Shown here: positions 1-5,792 of the stretch, in pieces
How the letters are laid out: every line of letters begins with the position of its first letter
How positions within the stretch are numbered: the first letter of the stretch is position 1
DNA from: JBGPYB01 sp041493035
GTDB taxonomy: Bacteria; Acidobacteriota; Vicinamibacteria; Fen-336
Reading direction: 5' to 3'
Length of the DNA stretch: 8,034 bases
Assembly (NCBI GenBank): GCA_041493035.1
Contig: JBGPYB010000191.1
Location: forward strand, 1-8,034
Translations under genes and position numbers: made by a program
The notes under the pieces: model-generated
Told to the model about the DNA's origin: nothing
The model's database searches: none
The model's input: only the letters and a program-made list of their open reading frames with translations

Positions 1-230
1 GGCCCGGCCGCCTTCATGGCCACGCCGTACCAGTGGCGCTCGCCTTCGGCCTGGAACTGGACGCGGGCCTTCGCGACCGATTCCGCGGGCGAGAAGCGCG
101 CCTCCAGCTGTGGGAAGCGTCCGGCCACCGCGCAGGCCAGCGGCTGATGGTCGATGGTGGGCGCGTCGGCGGCGGCGGGAAGGGACGCGGCGAGAGACAC
201 GACGAGGGCGAACAGCAGGCGTTGGGGCAT
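1..230 (-). CDS. Exported protein of unknown function, N-terminal part only
   Basis: The minus-strand reading frame starts at ATG 228-230 and runs off the left edge, giving 76 visible residues. A GGAGG ribosome-binding site lies about four bases before the start, which supports this start. The protein begins with MPQR, followed by a hydrophobic stretch (LLFALVVSLAASLPAAA, residues 5-21) and then DAPTIDH, a typical Sec signal peptide with an Ala-rich cleavage region near residue 21. The mature part contains IDHQPLACAVAGRFPQLEA and later VQFQAEGERHWYGVAMK, which resembles a family of periplasmic proteins of unknown function that I recall from Acidobacteriota; this is memory, not a search result. 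The protein is probably exported to the periplasm. It is divergent from the hydantoinase gene, with 113 bases between the starts. No catalytic function can be assigned. Confidence 0.75.
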   Translation of the reverse strand, partial: MPQRLLFALVVSLAASLPAAADAPTIDHQPLACAVAGRFPQLEARFSPAESVAKARVQFQAEGERHWYGVAMKAAG

Positions 231-343
231 CACACCTCCGTGAGTCCCCACGCCAGGACCCTCAATCGACTCTAGCACCGCGCAAGGGGCCGTGCGGGGC
301 GGTTCCGGTCCGCAGTAGACTGGCGCCTCTTCGGGAGGCCCCA
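231..343. promoter_or_regulatory. Divergent intergenic region with weak promoter candidates
   Basis: These 113 bases separate two divergent genes and must hold both start regions. On the plus strand TAGACT at 316-321 could be a -10 box for the hydantoinase operon, but no good -35 is seen at 17 bases. On the minus strand TAGAGT around 269-274 could serve the exported protein, also without a convincing -35. The ribosome-binding site GGGAGG at 333-338 precedes the hydantoinase ATG by five bases, and a GGAGG near 235-239 precedes the minus-strand gene. The region role is inferred from layout; the promoter boxes are weak. Confidence 0.35.
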
Positions 344-1744
344 ATGCCCACCACCCTCGTCCGGAACGGGACGATCGTCACCTCTGCCGACCGCTACGAC
401 GCCGACATCCTCATCGAGGACGGACGCATCAAGACCATCGGGAAGGGCCTGCCCGCCCAGGCCGATACCGTCATCGACGCGAAGGGCCGTCTCGTGATGC
501 CGGGCGGCATCGACGTCCACACCCACCTCGACATGCCCTTCGGCGGCACGACTTCGGCTGACGATTTCGAGACCGGGACGATCGCGGCCGCCCACGGAGG
601 CACGACGACCCTCATCGACTTCGCGATCCAGAGCTTCGGCGAGGGGCTCTACCCCGCGTTCGACGGCTGGATGAAGAAGGCCGAGGACAAGGCGGTGATC
701 GACTACGCCTTCCACATGATCGTGCGCGAGCTCTCCGACCAGGCCCAGATCGACATGGACAAGATGGTCCGCCACGACGGGATCACGTCCTTCAAGCTCT
801 TCATGGCCTATCCCGGCGTGTTCATGGTCGACGACGCGACGATCTTCAAGGCCCTCGTCAAGACGCGCGAGAACGGCGGGCTCGTCTGCATGCACGCCGA
901 GAACGGCGGTGTGATCGACGAGCTCGTGAAGGAGGCGCTCCGCAAGGGCCAGACCGCGCCCAAGTACCATGCCCTCACCCGTCCCACCCGGGCCGAAGGA
1001 GAGGCCACGGGCCGCGCCATCGCCCTCGCGGAGATGGCGGGGGTGCCGATCTACATCGTCCACCTGTCCTGCTCGGACGCGCTCGAGAAGGTCAAGCAGG
1101 CGCGGGACATGGGCCTGCCCGCCTACGCCGAGACCTGCCCCCAGTACCTCTTCCTTTCCTATGACGACTACGAGCGGCCGGGGTTCGAGGGCGCCGGGTA
1201 CGTGATGTCGCCGCCGCTCCGGGAGAAGTGGAACCAGGAGGCCCTTTGGAAGGGGCTCCAGAAGAACGACCTCCAGGTGGTGTCCACGGACCACTGCCCG
1301 TTCTGCATGAACGAGGCGGACCAGAAGCTCCTGGGCAAGGACGACTTCTCGAAGATACCGAACGGGGCGCCGGGGATCGAGACCCGCCTCATGCTGCTCT
1401 GGGACGGCGGCGTGCGCACGGGCAAGATTGACGCGCACCGCTTCGTGGAGCTCGTGTCCACGAGCCCCGCGAAGATGTTCGGCCTCTGGCCCCGGAAGGG
1501 CACGATCGCGATCGGCTCGGACGGCGACCTCGTCCTCTTCGATCCCGAGAAGGAGACGACGCTCTCCGCGAAGACCCATCACATGCGCGTGGACTACAAC
1601 CCCTACGAGGGCCGGGTCGTGAAGGGTGGTCCCGCCCTGGTGCTATCCCGAGGCGAGGTCATCGTGGACCACGGGGTCTTCACGGGGCAGAAGGGGCGCG
1701 GCCGGTTCCTCAAGCGGCAAGCGGGAAGACCCCTCGTTGCCTGA
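344..1744 (+). CDS. hydA: Dihydropyrimidinase / D-hydantoinase
   Basis: A 466-residue cyclic amidohydrolase that opens the ring of dihydropyrimidines or 5-substituted hydantoins to N-carbamoyl amino acids in the cytoplasm. The full binuclear metal site of the family is visible: H59 and H61 in VHTHLD, the carboxylated lysine K151 in SFKLFMAY, H184 in CMHAENG, H240 in VHLSCSD and D316 in STDHCPF. Substrate-binding landmarks are also present: Tyr in FMAY (156), S289 in MSPPLR and N340 in IPNGAPG. Length and spacing match bacterial D-hydantoinases closely. The ATG at 344 is chosen because GGGAGG lies five bases upstream and the protein then begins exactly at the conserved LVRNGTIVT strand; the frame is open further upstream, but those residues look non-coding. 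The gene overlaps the following permease by 8 bases, so the two are probably co-translated. Dihydropyrimidinase and hydantoinase activity cannot be separated from sequence alone; no beta-ureidopropionase or carbamoylase gene lies in the window. Confidence 0.95.
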   Translation: MPTTLVRNGTIVTSADRYDADILIEDGRIKTIGKGLPAQADTVIDAKGRLVMPGGIDVHTHLDMPFGGTTSADDFETGTIAAAHGGTTTLIDFAIQSFGEGLYPAFDGWMKKAEDKAVIDYAFHMIVRELSDQAQIDMDKMVRHDGITSFKLFMAYPGVFMVDDATIFKALVKTRENGGLVCMHAENGGVIDELVKEALRKGQTAPKYHALTRPTRAEGEATGRAIALAEMAGVPIYIVHLSCSDALEKVKQARDMGLPAYAETCPQYLFLSYDDYERPGFEGAGYVMSPPLREKWNQEALWKGLQKNDLQVVSTDHCPFCMNEADQKLLGKDDFSKIPNGAPGIETRLMLLWDGGVRTGKIDAHRFVELVSTSPAKMFGLWPRKGTIAIGSDGDLVLFDPEKETTLSAKTHHMRVDYNPYEGRVVKGGPALVLSRGEVIVDHGVFTGQKGRGRFLKRQAGRPLVA

Positions 1745-3197
1745 CACAACCCACCCCGACGGCCGCGTCGAGCTCGTCAGTACGCAGCGCATCGAAGCGA
1801 GCCTCCTCTACAACAAGGATCTGGCGCCCGTGCCGCTCGCGGAGCGCAAGTGGACGACGTACAACTACGCCGCGCTCTGGATCAGCATGGCCCACTGCAT
1901 CCCGACCTATATGCTCGCGGCCGGCCTCATGTCCACGGGCATGAACTGGTGGCAGGCCCTCGTCACGATCCTCCTCGGAAACACCATCGTGCTGATCCCC
2001 ATACTTCTCAACTCCCATCCCGGCACGAAGTACGGCATCCCCTTTCCCGTCTTCGCGCGCGCGGCCTACGGGACCGTGGGATCGAACCTCCCGGCGCTCA
2101 TGAGGGCGCTCGTGGCCTGCGGGTGGTTCGGGATCCAGGCCTGGATCGGAGGGGAGGCCCTTCAGACCCTCTTCGCGAGCCTCATTCCCGGCTGGGCGGG
2201 CTTCCTTGGACCCGGGTTCTTCGGCCATACCACCACCGAGTGGCTCTCTTTCCTGCTCTTCTGGGGCCTGAACATCTGGGTCATCTACGAAGGCATGGAC
2301 GTGCTGCGCAAGGTCGAGAACTGGGCCGCGCCCTTTGTGCTCGTGATGACGGGTGCGCTCCTCGTCTGGGCGGTGCGAGAGGCCCACGGTCTGGGGCCGC
2401 TCCTCGCCCAGCCTGGCCGTTTCAAGACGCTCGGTGAGTTTCTTCCCGTCTTCATCCCCTCGCTCACCGCCATGATCGGCTACTGGGCGACGTTGTCCTT
2501 GAACATGCCCGACTTCACCCGCTTCGGCCGCAGCCAGCGCGAGCAGATGATCGGCCAGGTCGTGGCCCTGCCCACGACGATGTCGGTCTTCGCGGCGATG
2601 GGCGTGCTCATCACCAGCGCCACCGTGATCATCTTCGGCGAAGCGATCTGGGACCCGGTCAAGCTCGTCGGTCGCTTCTCGTCACCGTTAGTAGTCGCGA
2701 TCTCGATGTTCACGGTCGTGGTCGCCACCCTGGCCGTGAACATCGCCGCCAACGTGGTCTCGCCCGCGAACGATTTCGCGAACGCCTTTCCGCGCGTCAT
2801 CTCGTTCAAGACCGGCGGACTCATCACCGGCCTGCTCGGCATCGTGATGCAGCCCTGGCGCCTCCTTTCGGACGCCTCCGGCTACATCTTCAGCTGGCTG
2901 CTCGGCTACTCGGGAGGCCTGGGCACCATCGCCGGCGTCCTGATCGCCGACTACTGGCTGGTGCGGCGGCGCCGCCTCCAGCTCGAGGACCTCTACCTGA
3001 CGGAGGGTGCTTACACGTACCGCGGCGGCTGGAACCTGAAGGCGGTGGCGGCCACCCTGCTCGGTTGCTTCTTCGCGTGGGGCGGCCTCGTGTTCCCCGT
3101 CCTGAAGCCCCTCTACGACTACGGCTGGTTCATGGGATTTGCGGTGGCGTTCGCCGTCTACGCCGTGCTCATGCGCGGAACCGAATCCCTGGAGTAA
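1737..3197 (+). CDS. NCS1-family nucleobase/hydantoin/allantoin permease
   Basis: A 486-residue inner-membrane secondary transporter of the nucleobase:cation symporter-1 family (relatives: Mhp1 hydantoin permease, PucI allantoin permease). Family landmarks are clear: NKDLAPVP (26-33) before the first helix, YNYAALWISMAHCIPTYML (43-60), GTKYGIPFPVFARAAYG (96-112), GWFGIQAWIGGEAL (129-142), MPDFTRFG (257-264) and NIAANVVSPANDFAN (335-349). W130 and Q134 fit the substrate-contacting Trp and Gln of Mhp1, and W250 fits its second Trp; this mapping is by motif, not alignment. About 12 hydrophobic helices are expected. The start is taken as TTG 1737, because GGGAAGA at 1723-1729 lies seven bases before it and the conserved N-terminus is retained; no ATG lies before the NKDLAPVP motif. 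The 8-base overlap with the hydantoinase implies one operon, with the substrate likely a hydantoin, dihydropyrimidine or related ureide. Exact substrate and coupling ion (Na+ or H+) are not readable. Confidence 0.92.
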   Translation: MPDTTHPDGRVELVSTQRIEASLLYNKDLAPVPLAERKWTTYNYAALWISMAHCIPTYMLAAGLMSTGMNWWQALVTILLGNTIVLIPILLNSHPGTKYGIPFPVFARAAYGTVGSNLPALMRALVACGWFGIQAWIGGEALQTLFASLIPGWAGFLGPGFFGHTTTEWLSFLLFWGLNIWVIYEGMDVLRKVENWAAPFVLVMTGALLVWAVREAHGLGPLLAQPGRFKTLGEFLPVFIPSLTAMIGYWATLSLNMPDFTRFGRSQREQMIGQVVALPTTMSVFAAMGVLITSATVIIFGEAIWDPVKLVGRFSSPLVVAISMFTVVVATLAVNIAANVVSPANDFANAFPRVISFKTGGLITGLLGIVMQPWRLLSDASGYIFSWLLGYSGGLGTIAGVLIADYWLVRRRRLQLEDLYLTEGAYTYRGGWNLKAVAATLLGCFFAWGGLVFPVLKPLYDYGWFMGFAVAFAVYAVLMRGTESLE

Positions 3198-3239
3198 CGC
3201 GCTTATCTCCGGACCCAGTACCCGACCGGCTCTCCGAAT

Positions 3240-3266
3240 TACTCGATGTATTGAGTATTTCTACTC
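3240..3266. terminator. Overlapping hairpins between convergent genes, possible weak bidirectional terminator
   Basis: TACTC at 3240-3244, GAGTA at 3253-3257 and TACTC at 3262-3266 allow two mutually exclusive stems. The left stem extends to seven pairs (TACTCGA with TTGAGTA, one G-T wobble) around a TGTA loop. The right stem has five pairs around a TTTC loop. The patch is clearly richer in A and T than its surroundings and lies between the stop of the permease (3197) and the stop of the convergent exported protein (3304). A terminator role is inferred from position; the stems are short and not GC-rich, and no long T tract follows. Confidence 0.35.
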
Positions 3267-3301
3267 ACTGCCCCGAGCACCTTCGCCCGATTGCGGAATC
3301 C

Positions 3302-4327
3302 TCACTCCTTCCGCTTGGCCACCCACGAGCCGTCGGAGCGTCCATCCACGCGCATCCGCCCCTTGCCGGAATCGCCGTCGATCCAACCGGCCAGGAACGC
3401 GTTGACGGGGCCCGGAGCTCCTTGCCGGCTTTCCTTCGGCCACTCGCCCGCGAACGAGAGCTCCACGTAGCCGTTCCGCCACGTGCCGGTGATCGCGCGG
3501 CCCTCGCCGAGCGGCCCCGACCACGTTCCCGTCACCTTGTTACCGTCGCGGTGCAGGGTTATCGACGCGCCCATTCCGCCGGCGTCGCTCGAATACCGCA
3601 TCTCCCACGAGCCGGCAACATCGGAACCGTTCTTCAAGTTCTGCGGCGCGGCTGGCGTGATCCGCACGTTGGCAAAGTAGGCCTCCTCGTCGGTGAAGCC
3701 CCACAGCCCGACGGCGCCGTGCAGATCCTCGCCCTTCATGCCATCCACCATCAGGCTCGGCTTGGGGGATCCGTTCAGATAGAGCTTCGCGGCCCGACCG
3801 GCAACTTCGATCCGGACCTTCGTCCAGGTCTCCATCGCGAGGTCTGCGTGAGACTCGTAGACCGACGGCCACTCCCGTCGCAGCCGATACCACCCGAAGT
3901 CCGGCTCCGAGGCGTACTGGACGGAATGGTTCCGCATCGGCTGTTCCGGGGCCTCCGAGTTTCCCGGCCTCAGGTAGAACAGCTCGTAGCACGACGCATC
4001 AGGCCGGGCGCGAAAGGCAATCCCGACGAAGCCCGGATACCGGACTCCCGGGGGAATCGTGCTCTTGAGGGCGATGTCCGCCTCGATCGCGCCATCCTGG
4101 AAGTCGGTCCCCGGCAGCAGCGCGAGGCCCGCGGCGTCTTCCCCTTCCACGGTGATCCGGACGGAGTCTCGTCCCAGATACTTCACCGCTTCCGTCTTCA
4201 CCTTGGACGCAATCAGCCCGGTCGTATCGCGAAGAGGAAAGGTCTGCACCGGCACCGGCGTCTCGGCAGACAGGCCACTGGCCGCTAATACGGCGACGGC
4301 CCTACAAGTGAACCAAGCCTTTCGCAT
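3302..4327 (-). CDS. Secreted two-domain protein with concanavalin-like lectin fold domain
   Basis: A 341-residue protein read from ATG 4325-4327. It begins MRKAWFTCRAVAVLAASGLSA, a signal peptide with basic start and hydrophobic core, so the protein is probably exported. Residues about 30-225 look like a LamG/DUF1080-type jelly roll: DGAIEADIAL (78-87), YPGFVGIAFRA (97-107), ASCYELFYLRP (111-121), WTKVRIEVAGRAAKLYLNG (168-186) and GAVGLWGFTDEEAYFANVRI (204-223) are the usual strand patterns of this fold. Residues about 236-341 form a second Gly/Trp-rich beta domain (GSWEM, VTGTWSGP, ITGTWRNGYVELSF, GSWVAKR), possibly a small barrel. No catalytic residues can be named, and sugar binding or hydrolysis is only a possibility. 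ATG 4333 is an alternative start two codons earlier; the frame opens to 4357. The promoter and palindrome just upstream suggest a near-leaderless, separately controlled gene. Confidence 0.82.
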   Translation of the reverse strand: MRKAWFTCRAVAVLAASGLSAETPVPVQTFPLRDTTGLIASKVKTEAVKYLGRDSVRITVEGEDAAGLALLPGTDFQDGAIEADIALKSTIPPGVRYPGFVGIAFRARPDASCYELFYLRPGNSEAPEQPMRNHSVQYASEPDFGWYRLRREWPSVYESHADLAMETWTKVRIEVAGRAAKLYLNGSPKPSLMVDGMKGEDLHGAVGLWGFTDEEAYFANVRITPAAPQNLKNGSDVAGSWEMRYSSDAGGMGASITLHRDGNKVTGTWSGPLGEGRAITGTWRNGYVELSFAGEWPKESRQGAPGPVNAFLAGWIDGDSGKGRMRVDGRSDGSWVAKRKE

Positions 4328-4343
4328 GATCATGCGAAATGCT
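4316..4343. promoter_or_regulatory. Perfect 20-bp palindrome over the start codons, likely operator
   Basis: Bases 4320-4339 form a perfect inverted repeat (TTTCGCATGA / TCATGCGAAA). After one mismatched pair, three further pairs (AGC/GCT) extend it to 4316-4343. It covers both candidate start codons of the exported protein (4327 and 4333) and lies directly downstream of the predicted -10 position. The position over the likely transcription start is that of a repressor operator; the cognate regulator is unknown. Part of the symmetry comes from the ATGATCATG start-codon context, but the TTTCGC/GCGAAA arms do not. Confidence 0.5.
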
Positions 4344-4367
4344 CGGCGCTGGGCCAAAGGGTGTCAA
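4339..4367 (-). promoter_or_regulatory. Sigma70-type promoter of the exported lectin-domain protein
   Basis: On the minus strand a perfect TTGACA -35 box lies at 4362-4367, followed after 17 bases by GAGCAT (4339-4344) as a poor -10 box. The predicted transcription start would fall near 4332, at or within a few bases of the ATG codons, so the message would be nearly leaderless; no ribosome-binding site is seen. The -35 and spacer resemble those of the promoter at 5706-5734 closely. Confidence 0.45.
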
Positions 4368-4383
4368 GACAAAATCGACAAGT

Positions 4384-4642
4384 TCAAAAGGCTGTACTGC
4401 GCTCGGCACCGTGGATGTGTTCGTGCAGAAACTCCGGTGCCAGATCAGCGCCGTTCGGCCAGACGATCGTGTGAACGTCAGGATCCAACGCAAAGAGCGG
4501 AAGTACGCCGGGTCCTTCAAGGGCTCGAAGACTGGTCCGTTCAGTTCGCCCGCAAGGTCGACCTCACCCTGAGTACCGTCGCTGAACCGCAGCCATAGGA
4601 CGAAATCGCGAACGTGCGTGCGTCAACGAGTCTGGGCATCAT
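4384..4642 (-). pseudogene. DUF2442 protein gene broken by two single-base frameshifts
   Basis: Reading the minus strand from ATG 4640-4642 gives MMPRLVDART; a shift near 4610-4614 then gives VRDFVLWLRFSDGTQGEVDL, continuing through LNGPVFEPLKDPAYFRSLR; a second shift near 4486-4491 gives LDPDVHTIVWPNGADLAPEF and ends at TGA 4384-4386. Each shift is repaired by adding one base. The joined product is about 86 residues and matches the DUF2442 pattern (FSDGT.G.VDL, LKDP.YF, TI.WPNG.D..PE.L). DUF2442 proteins are small and often sit beside DUF4160 proteins in pairs proposed to be toxin-antitoxin-like; no DUF4160 partner is seen here. The middle frame has no plausible start codon after its upstream stop, which supports a real break or a sequencing error rather than a shorter gene. 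Confidence 0.75.
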
Positions 4643-4651
4643 CACTCGGAG

Positions 4652-5140
4652 TCACCGACTTGAACGAGACTTTCGAACCTTCTTGCGCTTGATCCCATGG
4701 GCACCCTCACCGAGAACGGCGTGTCGATGGAGGTGAAGGGCACCGTGGGTCTCCTCGACTCGGAGGGCCCGACGCTCGTGGTCTTCCTCCTCCCGTTCGC
4801 GAATCCTTGAGGCGAGTGGCGCCAAGGCGCGGCGCAACGGGTCCGCGACGCCGACGGTCTTCACAATCAGCCCGTGAAGCTCCGTGAACACCGGCGAGTC
4901 CCGCCGTGCCTGGTAGTGCCTCTGGTTGCCGATCTCGGTGATGTCCAGAAGCCCGGCGCCAGCCAGACGACCAAGCTGCCGGTGAACAGCGCCCGTGCCG
5001 CCCTTCACCAGGCGGATGAGCTCCGCGCTCTGGAATCTTCGCTCGGGCTGGCCAAAGAGCAGACCGAGAACCCGCTGTTGCACGGGCGTGAAAAGAGCGT
5101 CAGCCAACCCACCTCGACGGGCACGCGCCTTCGTTCCCAT
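4652..5140 (-). pseudogene. Winged-helix regulator of the MNT type with lost nucleotidyltransferase domain
   Basis: The frame from ATG 5138-5140 gives 162 residues. Residues 1-113 are a clear ArsR-like winged helix: ALFTPVQQRVLGLLFGQPER (15-34), FQSAELIRLVKGGTGAVHRQ (36-55) as helix-turn-helix, LGRLAGAGLLDITEIGNQRHYQA (56-78) as the wing, then PVFTELHGLIVKTVGVADPLRRALAPLASRI. In the family this leads straight into a minimal nucleotidyltransferase domain with a GS...D.D motif. Here the match stops at I113 (4802) and a charged, non-homologous tail (REREEEDHERRALR) follows to the stop at 4652. The tail overlaps a plus-strand coding remnant, so the domain has been replaced by unrelated DNA. The regulator half could still be made and bind its operators upstream. 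MGTKAR is taken as start because the promoter lies immediately before it; the frame opens further to 5215. Confidence 0.75.
4664..4810 (+). pseudogene. Orphan plus-strand coding remnant (C-terminal fragment)
   Basis: From ATG 4697 the plus strand reads MGTLTENGVSMEVKGTVG, then LLDSEGPTLVVFLLPFANP and a TGA at 4808-4810, 37 residues in all. Nearly every codon ends in G or C, and the peptide has alternating strands and turns like a folded domain end. The frame is open upstream only to a stop at 4661-4663, with poorer codon use there and no ribosome-binding site. It occupies exactly the place where the nucleotidyltransferase half of the opposite-strand gene should lie. I do not recognise the family. 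It is most likely the 3' end of a gene brought in by the rearrangement that cut the minus-strand gene; a chance mirror of minus-strand codon bias is the alternative. Confidence 0.4.
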
Positions 5141-5169
5141 TTCGGGAACAATCATACCCGATATGGGAA
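5134..5169. promoter_or_regulatory. Two 15-bp palindromic operator boxes 21 bp apart
   Basis: Box 1 is TTCCC-ATTTC-GGGAA at 5134-5148 and box 2 is TACCC-GATAT-GGGAA at 5155-5169. Each is a palindrome with a five-base centre; box 2 has one imperfect outer position. Their starts are 21 bases apart, two helical turns, so bound dimers would sit on the same face of DNA. Taken together they also form a larger inverted repeat with 13-base arms and one mismatch. Box 1 covers the predicted transcription start and the ATG of the winged-helix gene, and box 2 lies between the -10 and -35. Autoregulation by the winged-helix protein is the natural inference. Confidence 0.65.
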
Positions 5170-5179
5170 AGACCGTCAC
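5151..5179 (-). promoter_or_regulatory. Strong sigma70-type promoter of the winged-helix gene
   Basis: On the minus strand GTGACG (5174-5179) is a -35 box matching four of six bases, followed after exactly 17 bases by TATGAT (5151-5156), a -10 matching five of six. The predicted start of transcription near 5144 leaves only about four bases before the ATG at 5140, so the message is probably leaderless. Operator boxes overlap the spacer and the start. Confidence 0.6.
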
Positions 5180-5263
5180 CATCTCTGCTGGATGGGGCAT
5201 CTCCATCGGCTGCATTCTGCGCGCGGGCTCTGCCAGATCGGGTCCTCGCCGGTCCGGCGGAGA

Positions 5264-5431
5264 TCACAACAAATCGGGATCGAGCGGGTGGCTTCGGCCG
5301 GACCGATGTTCCGCCAAGGCCTCGTCGGCGAAGGCCTCGATCTCCGCGCGGATCGCGGCAGCAAGCTGCTCCTGCTCGGCCTCCGGCAGCTTCTGGGCTT
5401 CTCCGAAGACGTCCTCGAGCACCTTCGTCAC
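5264..5431 (-). CDS. Small antitoxin-like protein, orphan
   Basis: A 55-residue acidic helical protein read from GTG 5429-5431: MTKVLEDVFGEAQKLPEAEQEQLAAAIRAEI and so on, ending LAEHRSGRSHPLDPDLL. The LPEAEQEQLA segment followed by a helix is the pattern of antitoxins in the addiction-module component group (LPPEERAELAEALL type). The C-terminal HRSGRSHPLDPD resembles antitoxin tails that wrap a toxin. An alternative GTG at 5458 would add nine residues and overlap the gene upstream by 16 bases; the chosen start gives the usual family N-terminus, but its ribosome-binding site is poor. The preceding antitoxin-like gene ends 11 bases upstream, so they are co-transcribed. No toxin gene lies next to it, so it is an orphan, a remnant or a component of something unrecognised. 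Confidence 0.55.
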   Translation of the reverse strand: MTKVLEDVFGEAQKLPEAEQEQLAAAIRAEIEAFADEALAEHRSGRSHPLDPDLL

Positions 5432-5442
5432 TCCAAGGCCGC

Positions 5443-5631
5443 TCACGGCTCGAGCCACTCGGCGGCTTCACGCTCGACTTCGTCTTGCGTGAATATCCGG
5501 CCCTCGCGGACATCCTGGCGAGCCTCCTCGAGGAGGTGCCGCATGTAGAGCCGCTGGGTGGCATCTCCGAGAGTGCAGTCGTCCGGAAGAGCCTGGACGA
5601 TCTCGAGGGCGATCTGCTTGGCCGTAGTCAT
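5443..5631 (-). CDS. Small antitoxin-like protein, orphan
   Basis: A 62-residue protein from ATG 5629-5631: MTTAKQIALEIVQALPDDCT, then helices through RLYMRHLLEEARQDVREGRI and FTQDEVEREAAEWLEP. The layout (IVQALPDDCTLGDATQRLY, then DVREGRIFTQDEVE..AEW) matches small predicted antitoxins that usually precede a RelE/ParE-type toxin. GAGGAG lies eight bases before the ATG, and a TTGACA promoter lies about 75 bases upstream, so it heads its own transcript. The partner toxin expected downstream is absent; instead a second antitoxin-like ORF follows. The family assignment rests on remembered patterns and is moderately sure. Confidence 0.65.
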   Translation of the reverse strand: MTTAKQIALEIVQALPDDCTLGDATQRLYMRHLLEEARQDVREGRIFTQDEVEREAAEWLEP

Positions 5632-5705
5632 GACATCGACTCCTCGGAAACGAATAACCCCAACCCGAGGCCTTGCGGCGTGTCGAGCGGGGAGCAGATG
5701 CTCGA

Positions 5706-5734
5706 ACGGTAGGCCCTGGCCCAAATCGTGTCAA
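5706..5734 (-). promoter_or_regulatory. Sigma70-type promoter of the two antitoxin-like genes
   Basis: On the minus strand TTGACA (5729-5734) is followed after exactly 17 bases by TACCGT (5706-5711). Transcription would start near 5698 and give a leader of about 67 bases before the ATG at 5631, containing the GAGGAG ribosome-binding site. The -35 plus spacer share 19 of 23 bases with the promoter region at 4345-4367. The rest of the 5632-5792 gap shows no other gene. Confidence 0.55.
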
Positions 5735-5792
5735 GGCAACCGATCGGCGTGCCGACTCTCGGGCGCCTACCACCCCAGCGGCAGATTGAAAC

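Noticed and set aside
272..1582. 436-residue open frame on the minus strand opposite the hydantoinase
   Set aside because: It is a mirror of GC-rich codons of the real gene; its composition (Arg, His, Glu, Val repeats) matches no protein family and the plus-strand gene has all catalytic motifs.
3065..4288. 407-residue open frame on the plus strand
   Set aside because: It spans the permease end, the intergenic patch and the antisense of the exported protein; it is rich in Arg, Pro and His with no motif, while the minus-strand frame has a signal peptide and fold pattern.
5247..5259. CGCCGG-T-CCGGCG palindrome just after the 55-aa gene, considered as a terminator
   Set aside because: The arms are separated by a single base, too short for a hairpin loop without losing pairs, and no T tract follows; in GC-rich DNA such short palindromes are common.
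5100..5564. 154-residue open frame on the minus strand
   Set aside because: It crosses the promoter of the winged-helix gene and two antitoxin-like genes in a different frame and shows no family pattern.
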